Positions 1-8,460 of a stretch of 64,000 nucleotides of DNA are shown piece after piece. The position numbers were made by a program, and so were the translations under genes. Below the pieces are notes generated by a model that saw only the letters and a list, made by a program, of their open reading frames with translations, was not told the DNA's origin and did no database searches. This DNA comes from Bradyrhizobium australiense (lineage in GTDB: Bacteria; Pseudomonadota; Alphaproteobacteria; Rhizobiales; Xanthobacteraceae), in assembly GCF_013114825.1 (NCBI RefSeq), contig NZ_JAAVLX010000001.1:496001-560000 (forward strand). Reading direction: 5' to 3'. Positions within the stretch are counted from its first letter, which is position 1. Each line of letters begins with the position of its first letter.

Positions 1-1029
1 CGCCACGGCCAGGAAGTCTGGCGCGAGCCGCGCGGCCTCGATGCCGGCCACGACGTGCCGCAATTCTCGGTCCATCGCGGCCGCCTGCAAAGCGTGATCC
101 ATCGCGCCGTCGAGGAACGTCTCGGCGGCGAGGCGATTCACACCGGTTGCCGTCTCGGCGCCTTTGCGCAGCACGAGGGCGGGGTGGTGGCGCACTTCTT
201 CGACCGCACCGGCGCCCACGTCAAAACCGCGCGCGGCGATATTTTGATCGGCGCCGACGGCATTCACTCGCGGGTGCGCGAAATGCTGTTTCCGGACGAA
301 GGCCCGCCGTGCTGGAACGGCTTGATGCTGTGGCGCGGCGCGCGCGACTGGCCGGCCTTCCTGACTGGCCGCTCGATGATCGTGGCCGGCGGGCTGAATG
401 CCAAGGTCGTGGTCTATCCGATTGCGGAAGGCTCGAGTCCGTCGACCCGGCTGACCAACTGGGCCGTGATGGTGAAGATCGGCGACGGCAATTCGGCGCC
501 GCCGCGCCGCGAGGACTGGTCGCGGCCCGGCAAGCGCGAGGAATTGATGCCGCATGTCGAGCGGTTCAAGGTGCCGTATGTCGACGTGCGCAGTTTGATC
601 TCGGCAACGCCGGAATTTTACGAATATCCATGCTGCGACCGCGATCCGCTCCCGTACTGGACCTGGGGACGGGTGACGCTGCTCGGCGACGCCGCGCACC
701 CGATGTATCCGGTCGGCTCCAACGGCGCCTCGCAGGCAATCCTCGACGCCCGCGCGCTGGCCGATGAACTGGCGCGCAGCGAGCATCCGCGTCAGGCGCT
801 GGTGGCCTATGAGAAGAAGCGCCTGCCGATGACGGCCGAGATCGTGCGCTCCAATCGACGCGGCGGCCCCGAGGGCGTGATCGACGCGGTCGAGCAGTTG
901 GCGCCGGACGGCTTCACCGATATCGAGAAGGTGCTGAGCCACGCCCAGCGCGAGGCGATCGTGCGCGGCTACGCCTCCAAGGCCGGCTTCGCCCCGCCGC
1001 CGCTCGGGCTAGCGGCGGTGCGGACATAA
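1..1029 (+). CDS. Flavin-dependent monooxygenase, 5' end cut by window
   Basis: Class A FAD/NAD(P)H aromatic hydroxylase, 342 residues visible. The frame is open from base 1, so the true start and the N-terminal GxGxxG FAD fold lie outside the window. Visible signatures are the DG-type motif GADGIHSRVR (about visible residue 84) and the FAD-ribityl motif LLGDAAHPMYPVGSNGA near residue 226. The form of the second motif and the C-terminal part resemble the PhzS/salicylate-hydroxylase group that hydroxylates small aromatic acids. It converges on the cupin gene and lies beside an aryl-CoA ligase and a formamidase-like hydrolase, so an aromatic or amino-aromatic substrate is plausible. The substrate cannot be read from sequence. 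The family call is firm, the specificity is not. Confidence 0.85.
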   Translation, partial: RHGQEVWREPRGLDAGHDVPQFSVHRGRLQSVIHRAVEERLGGEAIHTGCRLGAFAQHEGGVVAHFFDRTGAHVKTARGDILIGADGIHSRVREMLFPDEGPPCWNGLMLWRGARDWPAFLTGRSMIVAGGLNAKVVVYPIAEGSSPSTRLTNWAVMVKIGDGNSAPPRREDWSRPGKREELMPHVERFKVPYVDVRSLISATPEFYEYPCCDRDPLPYWTWGRVTLLGDAAHPMYPVGSNGASQAILDARALADELARSEHPRQALVAYEKKRLPMTAEIVRSNRRGGPEGVIDAVEQLAPDGFTDIEKVLSHAQREAIVRGYASKAGFAPPPLGLAAVRT

Positions 1030-1049
1030 CGCCACCGGGCTACGCGCGC

Positions 1050-1505
1050 TCACGCCCCCGGAGGCGGCGGCAGGAAGTGGATGTTGTGTTCGGCCGCCAG
1101 CGCTACCACCGCGTCCGGCGTCTGCTCCTTCATGTTGTGGATCGCCCAGAACAGATCATAGAGCCGCCGCGTCGGCGACACCCAGAACAGCGTCTTCGCG
1201 GTCCGTCCCGACTTGTTGAAGATGCCGTGCGGCTTGCCCATTGGCAGCCGAACCAGATCGCCGGGCGTCGCCTGGGTGTCGGCGCCGTCGAGGAAGAAAT
1301 CGAGCTGGCCCTCCAGGATATAAAGATATTCGTCCTGGTCGGGATGGATGTGCGGCGGCACGAACGTCTCGGGCGGGAACGTCGCGTGCCACGAGAAGGA
1401 ATGCTCGGTGACGTTCTTCGGCACATAGGTCTGGCCGAGAATGCTCCAGGAAATTCCCTGGATGCCTTCATTGGCGCGGGTGATGCCGGCGATTTCGGTC
1501 TTCAT
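1050..1505 (-). CDS. Cupin-domain protein
   Basis: Small single-domain cupin of 151 residues. The first cupin motif is visible near residues 50-70: a PPHIHPDQDE stretch supplies the two His and the Glu that normally bind the metal, followed by a Gly-rich turn (YILEGQLDF). The second motif (PGDLVRLPMGKPHGIFN) supplies the third His. It could be a dioxygenase, an isomerase or a sensor; the sequence does not decide. The gene starts 19 bp after the stop of the binding-protein gene 1525-2700 on the same strand, so the two are probably co-transcribed. No signal peptide, hence cytoplasmic. Confidence 0.8.
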   Translation of the reverse strand: MKTEIAGITRANEGIQGISWSILGQTYVPKNVTEHSFSWHATFPPETFVPPHIHPDQDEYLYILEGQLDFFLDGADTQATPGDLVRLPMGKPHGIFNKSGRTAKTLFWVSPTRRLYDLFWAIHNMKEQTPDAVVALAAEHNIHFLPPPPGA

Positions 1506-1524
1506 GTGTTGCTCCCTTCAAACA

Positions 1525-2700
1525 TTATTTCGCGGCCGTGCAATCCTTGGCGTAACGATCGCCGTAGTTGGAAAAAACCTTCTCGACAATCTCGGTCTGG
1601 AATTTGCCGTCCGGGCGCTTGGCGACCTTGGTCAGATAGAAATTCTGAATCGGATAACCGTTGGCGTTGAACTTGAAGTCGCCGCGCAGCGAAGTGAACT
1701 CGGCCTTTTTCAACGCGGCGGACACCGCGTCCTTGTTTTTGAGGTCGCCCTTTGCCGCCTTCACCGCGCTGTCGATCAGCATGGCCGTATCGTAGCCCTG
1801 CATGGCGTAGGTGCCGGGCACGCTGTTATAGGCTGCCTCGTAGGCAGCGACGAACTTCCTGCTCTGCGGATTGTCCATGTTCGGCGCCCAGTTGGCGCCG
1901 CCGAACATGCCGACGGCGGCATCCTGCTGCGCGGGCAGGGTCGATTCGTCGACCGTGAACGCCGACAGTACCGGAATTTTGTCGGCAAGCCCGGCCTGCC
2001 GGTACTGCTTCACGAGACCGACGCCCATGCCGCCCGGCATGAAGGTGAACAGCGCATCGACTTTGGAGGAGGAGATCTTGGTCAGCTCGACCTGGAAATC
2101 CAGCGTGCCGAGCGGCGTGTAGCTCTCCTCGACGATCTCGCCCTTGTAGTCGAGCTTGAATCCGGCCGCCGAATCCTTGCCGGCCTGATAGTTCGGCACC
2201 AGCACGTACATACGCTTGTAGCCGCGGTCCTGCGCGACCTTGCCGAGGATCTCGTGAACCTGGTCGTTCTGGTAGGAGGTGACGTAGAAGAACGGGCTGC
2301 ACTCCTTGCCGGCATAGCTCGACGGCCCTGCGTTCGGGCTGATCAGGAACGTCTTGTTCTCGGTCACCGGCCGGTGAATGGCCTGCAGGATGTTGGAGAA
2401 GATCGGCCCGACCACGAAATCGACCTTCTCGCGCTCGAGCAGGCCCTTGGCCTTGTTCACGGCGCCATCGGGCTTGAGTTCGTCATCGACGACGACGACT
2501 TCGACGTCCTTGCCGGCCATCTTGCCGCCGAGCTCCTTGACCGCGAGCTGGAAGCCATCGCGGGATTGCTGGCCGAGTACGGCCGCCGGGCCGGACAAGG
2601 TCGTGATCACGCCGATCTTGATCTTCTCCTGCGCTGCGGCCGGCCCGGCGGCAACGCCCAGCACCACGGCAAGTCCGGTCAGCTTCAACGACTGCTTCAT
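1525..2700 (-). CDS. LivK-type ABC transporter substrate-binding protein
   Basis: Periplasmic binding protein of the branched-chain amino acid/amide family (peripla_BP_6), 391 residues. Residues 1-23 form a signal peptide ending in an AxA site (GPAAAQE). The mature start KIKIGVITTLSGPAAVLG is the usual N-terminal strand and loop of LivJ/LivK-like proteins. The family also binds aromatic acids, and the neighbouring aryl-CoA ligase makes such a ligand reasonable. No LivH/M/G/F genes are nearby, so it either works with permeases encoded elsewhere or belongs to an operon outside the window. It shares a 213-bp divergent promoter region with the MarR gene at 2914. Confidence 0.9.
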   Translation of the reverse strand: MKQSLKLTGLAVVLGVAAGPAAAQEKIKIGVITTLSGPAAVLGQQSRDGFQLAVKELGGKMAGKDVEVVVVDDELKPDGAVNKAKGLLEREKVDFVVGPIFSNILQAIHRPVTENKTFLISPNAGPSSYAGKECSPFFYVTSYQNDQVHEILGKVAQDRGYKRMYVLVPNYQAGKDSAAGFKLDYKGEIVEESYTPLGTLDFQVELTKISSSKVDALFTFMPGGMGVGLVKQYRQAGLADKIPVLSAFTVDESTLPAQQDAAVGMFGGANWAPNMDNPQSRKFVAAYEAAYNSVPGTYAMQGYDTAMLIDSAVKAAKGDLKNKDAVSAALKKAEFTSLRGDFKFNANGYPIQNFYLTKVAKRPDGKFQTEIVEKVFSNYGDRYAKDCTAAK

Positions 2701-2745
2701 GTTGTTCTCCGTTCGTCCGCTGTGCGGCCGGCACCCAACGCCACA

Positions 2746-2841
2746 CCAATTGCTCGAAGGTGCAGCTTATTCTGACGGTGATGGCACCTGCAAGCACAAC
2801 GCATCCATGCAAGCCGTGCGCCAATTGCTTGAAACTTAAAG
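2746..2841. promoter_or_regulatory. Paired repeats in the divergent promoter, candidate MarR operators
   Basis: The motif CCAATTGCTYGAA occurs twice, at 2746-2758 and 2821-2833, 75 bp apart (about seven helical turns), between the binding-protein gene and marR. The second copy continues as GCTTGAAACTTAAAG (2827-2841), a near-dyad. A related stretch, AATTGCTTTAAGCCTAAA, lies at 4533-4550 upstream of the aryl-CoA ligase. The repeats are seen directly; control by the adjacent MarR protein is inference. Confidence 0.4.
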
Positions 2842-2913
2842 AAATCTGGACAATGATCCCAAGCTGCGATCTGTTCGGGCTCGCCGAACGTCCAATGCCG
2901 ACAAGATAGCACC

Positions 2914-3408
2914 ATGACTCTCGATTCAGAGACCAAAGCCGTCGAGCTCCCGGAGCATCATGGCGACGAACTCAGGCTGTGGCTTCGCCTCCTGACCTGC
3001 ACGACCCTGATTGAGGGCGAGGTACGCAGCCGCTTGCGCGAACGCTTCGATGTCACGCTGCCGCGGTTCGATTTGATGGCGCAGCTCGACAAGGTGCCGG
3101 AGGGCATGACGCTGTCCGATGTGTCCAAGCGTATGATGGTTTCGAACGGCAACGTCACTGGCCTCGTCGAGCGCCTGGTCGAATCCGGGCATCTCGACCG
3201 GCGCACCTCGGAGGTTGATCGCCGCGTACAGGTGATCCGTCTGACCAAGGCGGGTCGTGCCGAATTCCGCAAGATGGCGGCGGAGCACGAATTATGGATC
3301 GCCGATATCTTTGGAGACCTGACGCCGAAGGACGTCCGCGAGCTGATGCGCCTGTTGGCCAAAACCAAGGCGTCGGCGCAGAAGTCCGCAAGGTCGCGGG
3401 GCGGCTGA
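2914..3408 (+). CDS. MarR-family transcriptional regulator
   Basis: Winged-helix regulator of 164 residues. The recognition region TLSDVSKRMMVSNGNVTGLVE is at about residues 66-86, followed by the wing with the typical DRR signature (RRTSEVDRRVQVIRLTKAG). MarR proteins of this type usually repress catabolic genes and release DNA on binding an aromatic acid or its CoA thioester. It is divergent from the LivK-type gene and followed 24 bp later by the formamidase-like hydrolase on the same strand, so it probably controls itself, the hydrolase and perhaps the ligase at 4632. The repeats in its upstream region are candidate binding sites. Confidence 0.9.
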   Translation: MTLDSETKAVELPEHHGDELRLWLRLLTCTTLIEGEVRSRLRERFDVTLPRFDLMAQLDKVPEGMTLSDVSKRMMVSNGNVTGLVERLVESGHLDRRTSEVDRRVQVIRLTKAGRAEFRKMAAEHELWIADIFGDLTPKDVRELMRLLAKTKASAQKSARSRGG

Positions 3409-3432
3409 GGCTGATACGGGAAGGGTGATCCG

Positions 3433-4257
3433 TTGAGCGCGGATGTGGACTACGAGGCCGAATACAACAATCGCGCGCGGGTGCCGGAGCACTCGGCGAT
3501 CATGGCCGGCTGGTCGCGCGATGCCGCAGCCTATCGCGAAGCGCATCAGGCGCGTCATAAGACAATTGCTTACGGCCCAGGCGAACGCAACCGGATCGAT
3601 CTGTTTTCGGGCGATGGTGCGGGTCCGATCGTCGTCTTCATCCATGGCGGCTACTGGCAGGCACTCGATGGTTCGGCGTTCAGCCACCTGGCCGCGGGAT
3701 TGAATGCCCATGGCATCGACGTCGCGGTGCCGAGCTACGATCTGTGTCCCGCCGTTTCCGTCGGCGAGATTATTGATGAGATGCGGGCGGCGGCGCGGGA
3801 ACTGGCAAAGCTCGGACGGCCACTCGTCGTCAGCGGCCATTCGGCGGGCGGCCATCTCGCGGCCTGCCTGCTGGCGACCGACTGGCGTGCGTTCGATGCG
3901 TCGCTGCCGGAGGATCTCGTAACCGCGGCCTACGCCATTTCAGGCTTGTTTGATCTTCGTCCGCTGGTCAAGACGTCTATCAACACCGCGTTGAAACTCG
4001 ACGACACATCTGCGAGGGCGGTGAGCCCGTTGTTCTGGAAATCGCCGTCGCACGGCATGCTGGACGCCGTGGTCGGGGGCAACGAGAGCGCCGAATATCT
4101 CCGGCAGAGCCGCATCATCACGGACGCCTGGGGCGCGGCCGGCATCGCGACGCGATTTGCGACGATTCCCGACGCCAACCATTTTACCGCCATCGCGCCG
4201 CTCGCCGATCCCAACTCGCCGATGACGCTGCGGCTGAAGCAACTCGCCGGGCGTTAG
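3433..4257 (+). CDS. Alpha/beta hydrolase, arylformamidase-like
   Basis: Alpha/beta-hydrolase of 274 residues. It has an HGGYW oxyanion-hole motif near residue 72, a GHSAGGH nucleophile elbow near residue 136 and a late His in DANHF near residue 251. This arrangement is typical of kynurenine formamidase (KynB-like) and related esterases. The chosen start is TTG with a purine-rich GGGAAGGG upstream; no ATG closer to the domain fits better. Placement between MarR and a CoA ligase suggests release of an aromatic amine or acid such as anthranilate. This is inference, and a general carboxylesterase remains possible. Confidence 0.8.
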   Translation: MSADVDYEAEYNNRARVPEHSAIMAGWSRDAAAYREAHQARHKTIAYGPGERNRIDLFSGDGAGPIVVFIHGGYWQALDGSAFSHLAAGLNAHGIDVAVPSYDLCPAVSVGEIIDEMRAAARELAKLGRPLVVSGHSAGGHLAACLLATDWRAFDASLPEDLVTAAYAISGLFDLRPLVKTSINTALKLDDTSARAVSPLFWKSPSHGMLDAVVGGNESAEYLRQSRIITDAWGAAGIATRFATIPDANHFTAIAPLADPNSPMTLRLKQLAGR

Positions 4258-4385
4258 TTCATCCCGCGCAGGGTCGCCGATGGCTTTTCGCCGAACTTGG
4301 CGCGGTAGGCGCTTGCCATTCGGCTGAGATGAGTAAATCCGAGTTCGAACGCTATGTCGGTGATGCTTTCGTCAGGGGAGGCGAT
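4254..4385 (-). pseudogene. C-terminal remnant of an AraC-family regulator
   Basis: On the minus strand, about 42 codons ending in TAA at 4254-4256 read as the second helix-turn-helix of an AraC/XylS regulator: SITDIAFELGFTHLSRMA, followed by AYRAKFGEKPSATLRG. Upstream of about 4385 the frame loses all resemblance, so only the tail of the gene survives. Its stop codon overlaps the stop of the hydrolase gene. It probably marks an old deletion that removed a regulator between the hydrolase and the ligase. Confidence 0.7.
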
Positions 4386-4470
4386 CCGCTGGTGGAGAAA
4401 TTCACCCCGCCGGACGCCGCAGCCTATGGCCGCTTCCTTGCGGCGGCGCCGGACTACCGGGCCGTCTGAG
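4386..4470 (+). pseudogene. Short orphan gene tail on the plus strand
   Basis: Directly after the AraC remnant, plus-strand codons from about 4382 to the TGA at 4468-4470 give DPLVEKFTPPDAAAYGRFLA and a few more residues before the stop. The composition is protein-like, with no start codon or ribosome-binding site. It looks like the C-terminal end of a deleted gene. I cannot name the family. The two tails meeting end to end suggest a deletion junction near 4385. Confidence 0.35.
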
Positions 4471-4631
4471 GGGCAGGTTCCCGCTCGTGGTTAATCGCTC
4501 CGGTGGGAAGACGTGATTCCACCCTTGCGAAAAATTGCTTTAAGCCTAAAATGATTTGCAAGACGGCGTTGCCGGGCGTCTTCGATATTGATCTCGAGCC
4601 TTTCATAGGTGGAAGCGAGGGGAGATTGAAA

Positions 4632-6323
4632 ATGTCAGGTCCCAGCAGGACCCCTGGTTGGTCTCTTGGCCCGTCCGGTCACGTCGACGATTTTGCGCGG
4701 CGAAATCTGCCGTTGCCAGAGCAATGGCCGGATCTGCTGCTCGACCGGCCGGAATTTCAGTATCCCGAATATCTAAACGCCGCAGTCGAACTGACCGACC
4801 GGATCGTCGAAAAAGGCTGGGGCGATCGGATCGCGCTGATCGGCAACGGCCGCCAGCGCACCTACAAAGAATTGGCCGATTGGTCCAACCGCCTCGCGCA
4901 TGCGCTGGTGGAGAACTACGGCGTCAAGCCCGGCAACCGCGTCCTGATCCGCTCCGGCAACAATCCGGCGCTGGTCGCGGCATGGCTTGCCGCCACCAAG
5001 GCAGGCGCCATCGTGGTCAACACCATGCCGATGCTGCGTGCCGGCGAATTGGGCAAGATCGTCGACAAGGCGGAGATTGCGCTGGCGCTGACCGACAGCC
5101 GTATTGCCGATGAGCTGGTCGCGTGCGCGAAGACCAACCGCTTCCTGAAGCAGGTCGTGAATTTCGACGGCACGTCCAACCATGATGCCGAGCTCGACCG
5201 GGTGGCGCTGAACAAGCCGGTGAAGTTCGACGCCGTGAAGACGGGCCGCGACGACGTCGCGCTGCTCGGATTCACCTCAGGCACTACGGGCGAGCCTAAG
5301 GCAACGATGCATTTCCATCGCGATCTCATGATCATTGCGGACGGCTATGCCAGGGAAGTGCTTAACGTCACCGAGGATGATGTTTTCGTCGGCTCGCCGC
5401 CGTTGGCCTTTACCTTCGGGCTCGGCGGTCTTGCGATCTTCCCTCTGCGGTTCGGTGCGACGGCGACGCTGCTGGAAACCGCATCGCCACCCGAGATGGT
5501 CAAGATCATCGAGACCTACAAGGCGACCATCTGCTTCACCTCGCCGACCGCGTATCGTGCGATGATGGCAGCGATGGACAACGGCGCTGATCTGTCGTCG
5601 CTGCGGCTGGCGGTTTCCGCCGGCGAGACGTTGCCGGCGCCGGTGTTCGAAAGTTGGACCCGCAAGACTGGCAAGACCATTCTCGACGGCATCGGCTCCA
5701 CGGAACTGCTGCACATCTTCATCACCAACCGCGTCGGCGATGCGGTGGCGGGAACGACGGGACATCCCGTGACGGGCTACGAGGCCAAGATCGTCGACGA
5801 CGACATGAACGAATTGCCGCCAGGTACGGTCGGCAAGCTTGCGGTGCGCGGGCCGACCGGATGCCGCTATCTCGCCGATGCGAGGCAGTCGAACTATGTG
5901 CGCGCCGGCTGGAACCTGACAGGCGATACCTTTATCCGCGACGCGACCGGCCGACTGTCCTTTGTCGCCCGCTCGGACGACATGATCGTCTCCTCCGGCT
6001 ACAACATTGCAGGGCCCGAGGTCGAAGCGGCGCTGCTGTCGCATCCGGCCGTCGCCGAATGCGGCGTGGTCGGCGCGCCCGACGAGGCGCGCGGCATGAT
6101 CGTCAAGGCCTATGTGGTTCTGGCGGGGGGCGCTGCTGCCGACGCTGCGCTGACGCAGGCCTTGCAGGATCATGTCAAGCAGACGATTGCACCCTATAAA
6201 TATCCGCGTGCGATCGAATATGTCGTGCAACTGCCGAAGACCGAAACGGGCAAGCTGAGGCGCTTTGCGCTGAGGCAGATGGCTGCGGCCGGCCCGGCGT
6301 CGCCAAGCGTTGCCGCGGAATAA
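4632..6323 (+). CDS. AMP-forming aryl-CoA ligase, 2-aminobenzoate-CoA ligase type
   Basis: Acyl-adenylate-forming enzyme that activates a carboxylic acid to its CoA thioester in the cytoplasm. An in-frame ATG exists at 4596 and the frame is open further upstream, but ATG 4632 follows a GAGGGGAGA ribosome-binding site and gives 563 residues, the usual length. Visible motifs are the phosphate loop LGFTSGTTGEPKATMHFH (about residues 212-229), a GIGSTE aromatic motif, the hinge GDTFIRDATGRLSFVAR with Asp/Arg, and the C-terminal catalytic Lys in KTETGKLRR. The overall pattern fits benzoate/2-aminobenzoate-CoA ligases. The neighbouring RidA, formamidase-like and monooxygenase genes suit an anthranilate route, but other aryl acids cannot be excluded. 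Confidence 0.88.
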   Translation: MSGPSRTPGWSLGPSGHVDDFARRNLPLPEQWPDLLLDRPEFQYPEYLNAAVELTDRIVEKGWGDRIALIGNGRQRTYKELADWSNRLAHALVENYGVKPGNRVLIRSGNNPALVAAWLAATKAGAIVVNTMPMLRAGELGKIVDKAEIALALTDSRIADELVACAKTNRFLKQVVNFDGTSNHDAELDRVALNKPVKFDAVKTGRDDVALLGFTSGTTGEPKATMHFHRDLMIIADGYAREVLNVTEDDVFVGSPPLAFTFGLGGLAIFPLRFGATATLLETASPPEMVKIIETYKATICFTSPTAYRAMMAAMDNGADLSSLRLAVSAGETLPAPVFESWTRKTGKTILDGIGSTELLHIFITNRVGDAVAGTTGHPVTGYEAKIVDDDMNELPPGTVGKLAVRGPTGCRYLADARQSNYVRAGWNLTGDTFIRDATGRLSFVARSDDMIVSSGYNIAGPEVEAALLSHPAVAECGVVGAPDEARGMIVKAYVVLAGGAAADAALTQALQDHVKQTIAPYKYPRAIEYVVQLPKTETGKLRRFALRQMAAAGPASPSVAAE

Positions 6324-6348
6324 TATGTAACCCGATGGAGAAAAGCCG

Positions 6349-6807
6349 GTGACCGCCCCCAAAGGCCCCACGCTGAGTGTGGTGCCTCATCCCACGACCG
6401 ACACCTCGTCGCCGGGCTCGCAAGTGCTGCAGCCGAGCGGCTGGCCGATACCGAAAGGATACGCCAACGGCATGGCCGCCGATGGTCGCCTCGTGGTGAC
6501 CGGCGGCGTGATCGGCTGGGATACGCAGGGCCGCTTGGAGCCCGATTTCGTCGCGCAAGTGCGTCAGACGTTGAGCAACGTTGCCGAGATTCTCGCCGAG
6601 GGTGGCGCCAGACCTGAGCATCTGGTGCGCCTGACCTGGTATGTCGTCGACATCGAGGAATATCTCGCAAGCCTGAAAGAGCTTGGCCGCGTTTATCGCG
6701 AGATTTTCGGCGCGCATTATCCGGCAATGGCGCTGGTGCAGGTGGTGCGCCTGGTCGAGAAAGCGGCGCTCGTCGAGATCGAGGCGACGGCGGTGGTGCC
6801 GCGCTAG
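6349..6807 (+). CDS. RidA/YjgF-family enamine/imine deaminase
   Basis: RidA-like protein of 152 residues, about 25 longer at the N-terminus than typical family members. The core runs from about residue 30 (GYANGMAADGRLVVTGGVIG) to the C-terminal VRLVEKAALVEIEATAVV, where the Arg corresponds to the family's substrate-binding Arg. Family members hydrolyse reactive imines or serve as ring-cleavage deaminases. Starts at GTG, 25 bp after the ligase stop, behind a GATGGAGAAA ribosome-binding site, so it is very likely in the ligase operon. It may clear an imine formed during amino-aromatic breakdown. Confidence 0.85.
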   Translation: MTAPKGPTLSVVPHPTTDTSSPGSQVLQPSGWPIPKGYANGMAADGRLVVTGGVIGWDTQGRLEPDFVAQVRQTLSNVAEILAEGGARPEHLVRLTWYVVDIEEYLASLKELGRVYREIFGAHYPAMALVQVVRLVEKAALVEIEATAVVPR

Positions 6808-6815
6808 AGTTTGCT

Positions 6816-8336
6816 TCATCTAGGCTGAAACGTCTGCACCGCCTGACGCGCGCCCAGTGCGTAAAGCTTTGCGAGCGCCTCGGTGACGGCGCTGCGCATG
6901 CGAGGATCGTTGCCGAGCGTGCCGAAGATGGAGCTGATCTCCAGCAGCGCGGGAGCAAGCCGCTCCGCCATCGGGCCGGCGCGCTCGGCAATATCAGCCA
7001 ATTCTCTCGCAAGGGGATCGCGCACGTCGATGGCGCGGCCTTGCTCGTCGGTCCCGGTGACGTAACGCATCCAGCCGGCCACCGCGAGCGCGTGGGTATT
7101 GATTGGCAACCCCAGCCGCAGCCGGTCCTGCATGGTGGCGAGCAGCCGTTGCGGCAGTTTCTGTGATCCGTCCATCGCGATCTGCCAGGTGCGATGGTGC
7201 AGGGCCGGATTGGAGAAGCGCTGCAGCAGCGATGCGCTATAGGCTGCCAGATCAGTGCCTGCAGGCATCGCCAGCGTCGGCGCTGCGTCTTGCATCACCT
7301 GTCGGGCAAATGCCACAAAGCGATGGTCGGTCATGGTTGCGGCGATAGTTTCATGGCCCGCGAGATATCCGAGATAGGCGAGCGCGGAGTGGCTGGCGTT
7401 GAGCAGCCGCAGCTTCATATGTTCGAACGGCGTTACATCCGAAACCAGTTGCACGCCCGCGGCCGCAAAATCCGGCCGCCCGGCCGGAAAATGGTCTTCA
7501 ACGATCCATTGCGTGAACGGTTCTGTGATGATGGGCCATGCGTCGATCATTCCGAGCGCTGAAGAAATCTCCGCCCGGTCGAGCTCGGTCGTCTCCGGTA
7601 CGATCCGGTCCACCATGGTCGAAGGGAACGCCACCTCGGCTTCAATCCATTTGGCGAGATTGCGCGATCCCAAGGCAGCGAACTGCATCACGATGCGCCC
7701 GACCGTCTGGCCGTTGGCGGAAAGATTGTCGCAGGAGAGAACGGTGAAGGGGGCTTCGCCCGCGATCCGTCTGCGCGCGAGCGCGGCTACCAGGAATCCG
7801 ATGGCCGAGCGCGGCGTGCCCGGATTCTGCAGGTCATGAACGATATCGGGATGATGCTCGTCGAGATCGCCGGTCCGCGGCGTATGGCAATAGCCCTTCT
7901 CGGTGACCGTCAGCGACACGATACGTGTGGCCGGGTTCGCCAAGCGCGCAATCAACTGGCCAGGTTTTTCGGTGGCGACGTCGATAGCGAGAACCGAGCC
8001 GATGATGCGGTGATCGGTGCCCGCGCCGGAGCGAATGGCCAGCGTGTAAAGGCCGTCCTGCGGGGCCAGGGCGTCGCGTGTCGCCGGATTGCGCAAGCTG
8101 GCCCCAACGATTCCCCAATCCATCGTGCCGCCAGCCAAGAGATGGTCGATCACCACCGCCTGGTGTGCCCGGTGGAACGCGCCAATTCCGAGATGAACGA
8201 CGCCTGGCGAGATCAGCGAGCGGTCATACGCCGGTTGCCGGATCCGGCCCGGAAGCCGATGAAGGTTAGCGTTCGAAAGGCGGAAACTGCCGTCTTTTGG
8301 GCCGGAAGGCGGGATTTTTGCCGTTTCGCTTGACAT
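6816..8336 (-). CDS. uxuB: Fructuronate reductase/mannitol dehydrogenase-family enzyme
   Basis: Long-chain NAD-dependent polyol/uronate dehydrogenase of 506 residues. The N-terminal Rossmann motif is HLGIGAFHRAHQ (about residue 49). The catalytic K-x5-N-x2-H signature of the family is seen as KLRLLNASHS near residue 310. In the family, UxuB reduces D-fructuronate to D-mannonate and MtlK-type members oxidise mannitol. Mannonate dehydratase and a hexuronate-type GntR regulator in the same cluster make the UxuB role likely. Divergent from the regulator gene at 8461, with a putative operator between. The C-terminus nearly meets that of ridA (8 bp apart). Confidence 0.85.
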   Translation of the reverse strand: MSSETAKIPPSGPKDGSFRLSNANLHRLPGRIRQPAYDRSLISPGVVHLGIGAFHRAHQAVVIDHLLAGGTMDWGIVGASLRNPATRDALAPQDGLYTLAIRSGAGTDHRIIGSVLAIDVATEKPGQLIARLANPATRIVSLTVTEKGYCHTPRTGDLDEHHPDIVHDLQNPGTPRSAIGFLVAALARRRIAGEAPFTVLSCDNLSANGQTVGRIVMQFAALGSRNLAKWIEAEVAFPSTMVDRIVPETTELDRAEISSALGMIDAWPIITEPFTQWIVEDHFPAGRPDFAAAGVQLVSDVTPFEHMKLRLLNASHSALAYLGYLAGHETIAATMTDHRFVAFARQVMQDAAPTLAMPAGTDLAAYSASLLQRFSNPALHHRTWQIAMDGSQKLPQRLLATMQDRLRLGLPINTHALAVAGWMRYVTGTDEQGRAIDVRDPLARELADIAERAGPMAERLAPALLEISSIFGTLGNDPRMRSAVTEALAKLYALGARQAVQTFQPR

Positions 8337-8364
8337 GGCAGGCTCGATCGATCAATCGTTGGTC

Positions 8365-8397
8365 AATTGGTAAGGCCAATGTTCCCGATTTATTGGC
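8365..8397. promoter_or_regulatory. UxuR/ExuR-like operator between uxuB and its regulator
   Basis: AATTGGTAAGGCCAAT at 8365-8380 is an interrupted palindrome with ATTGG/CCAAT arms. A second overlapping dyad pairs GGCCAAT (8374-8380) with ATTGGCC (8392-8398). Hexuronate regulators of the GntR/FCD family are known to bind ATTGGT...ACCAAT sites. The site lies between the divergent uxuB and gntR starts, where repression of both would work. Confidence 0.6.
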
Positions 8398-8460
8398 CTT
8401 GGGCAAATCAAAGCAAGAAAAATCCGATTCACTTGAGGGGATCGTCAGGGAGAGCCGAGC

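Noticed and set aside
1441..2775. Open frame of 444 codons on the plus strand
   Set aside because: Antisense to the LivK-type binding-protein gene and without a recognisable domain.
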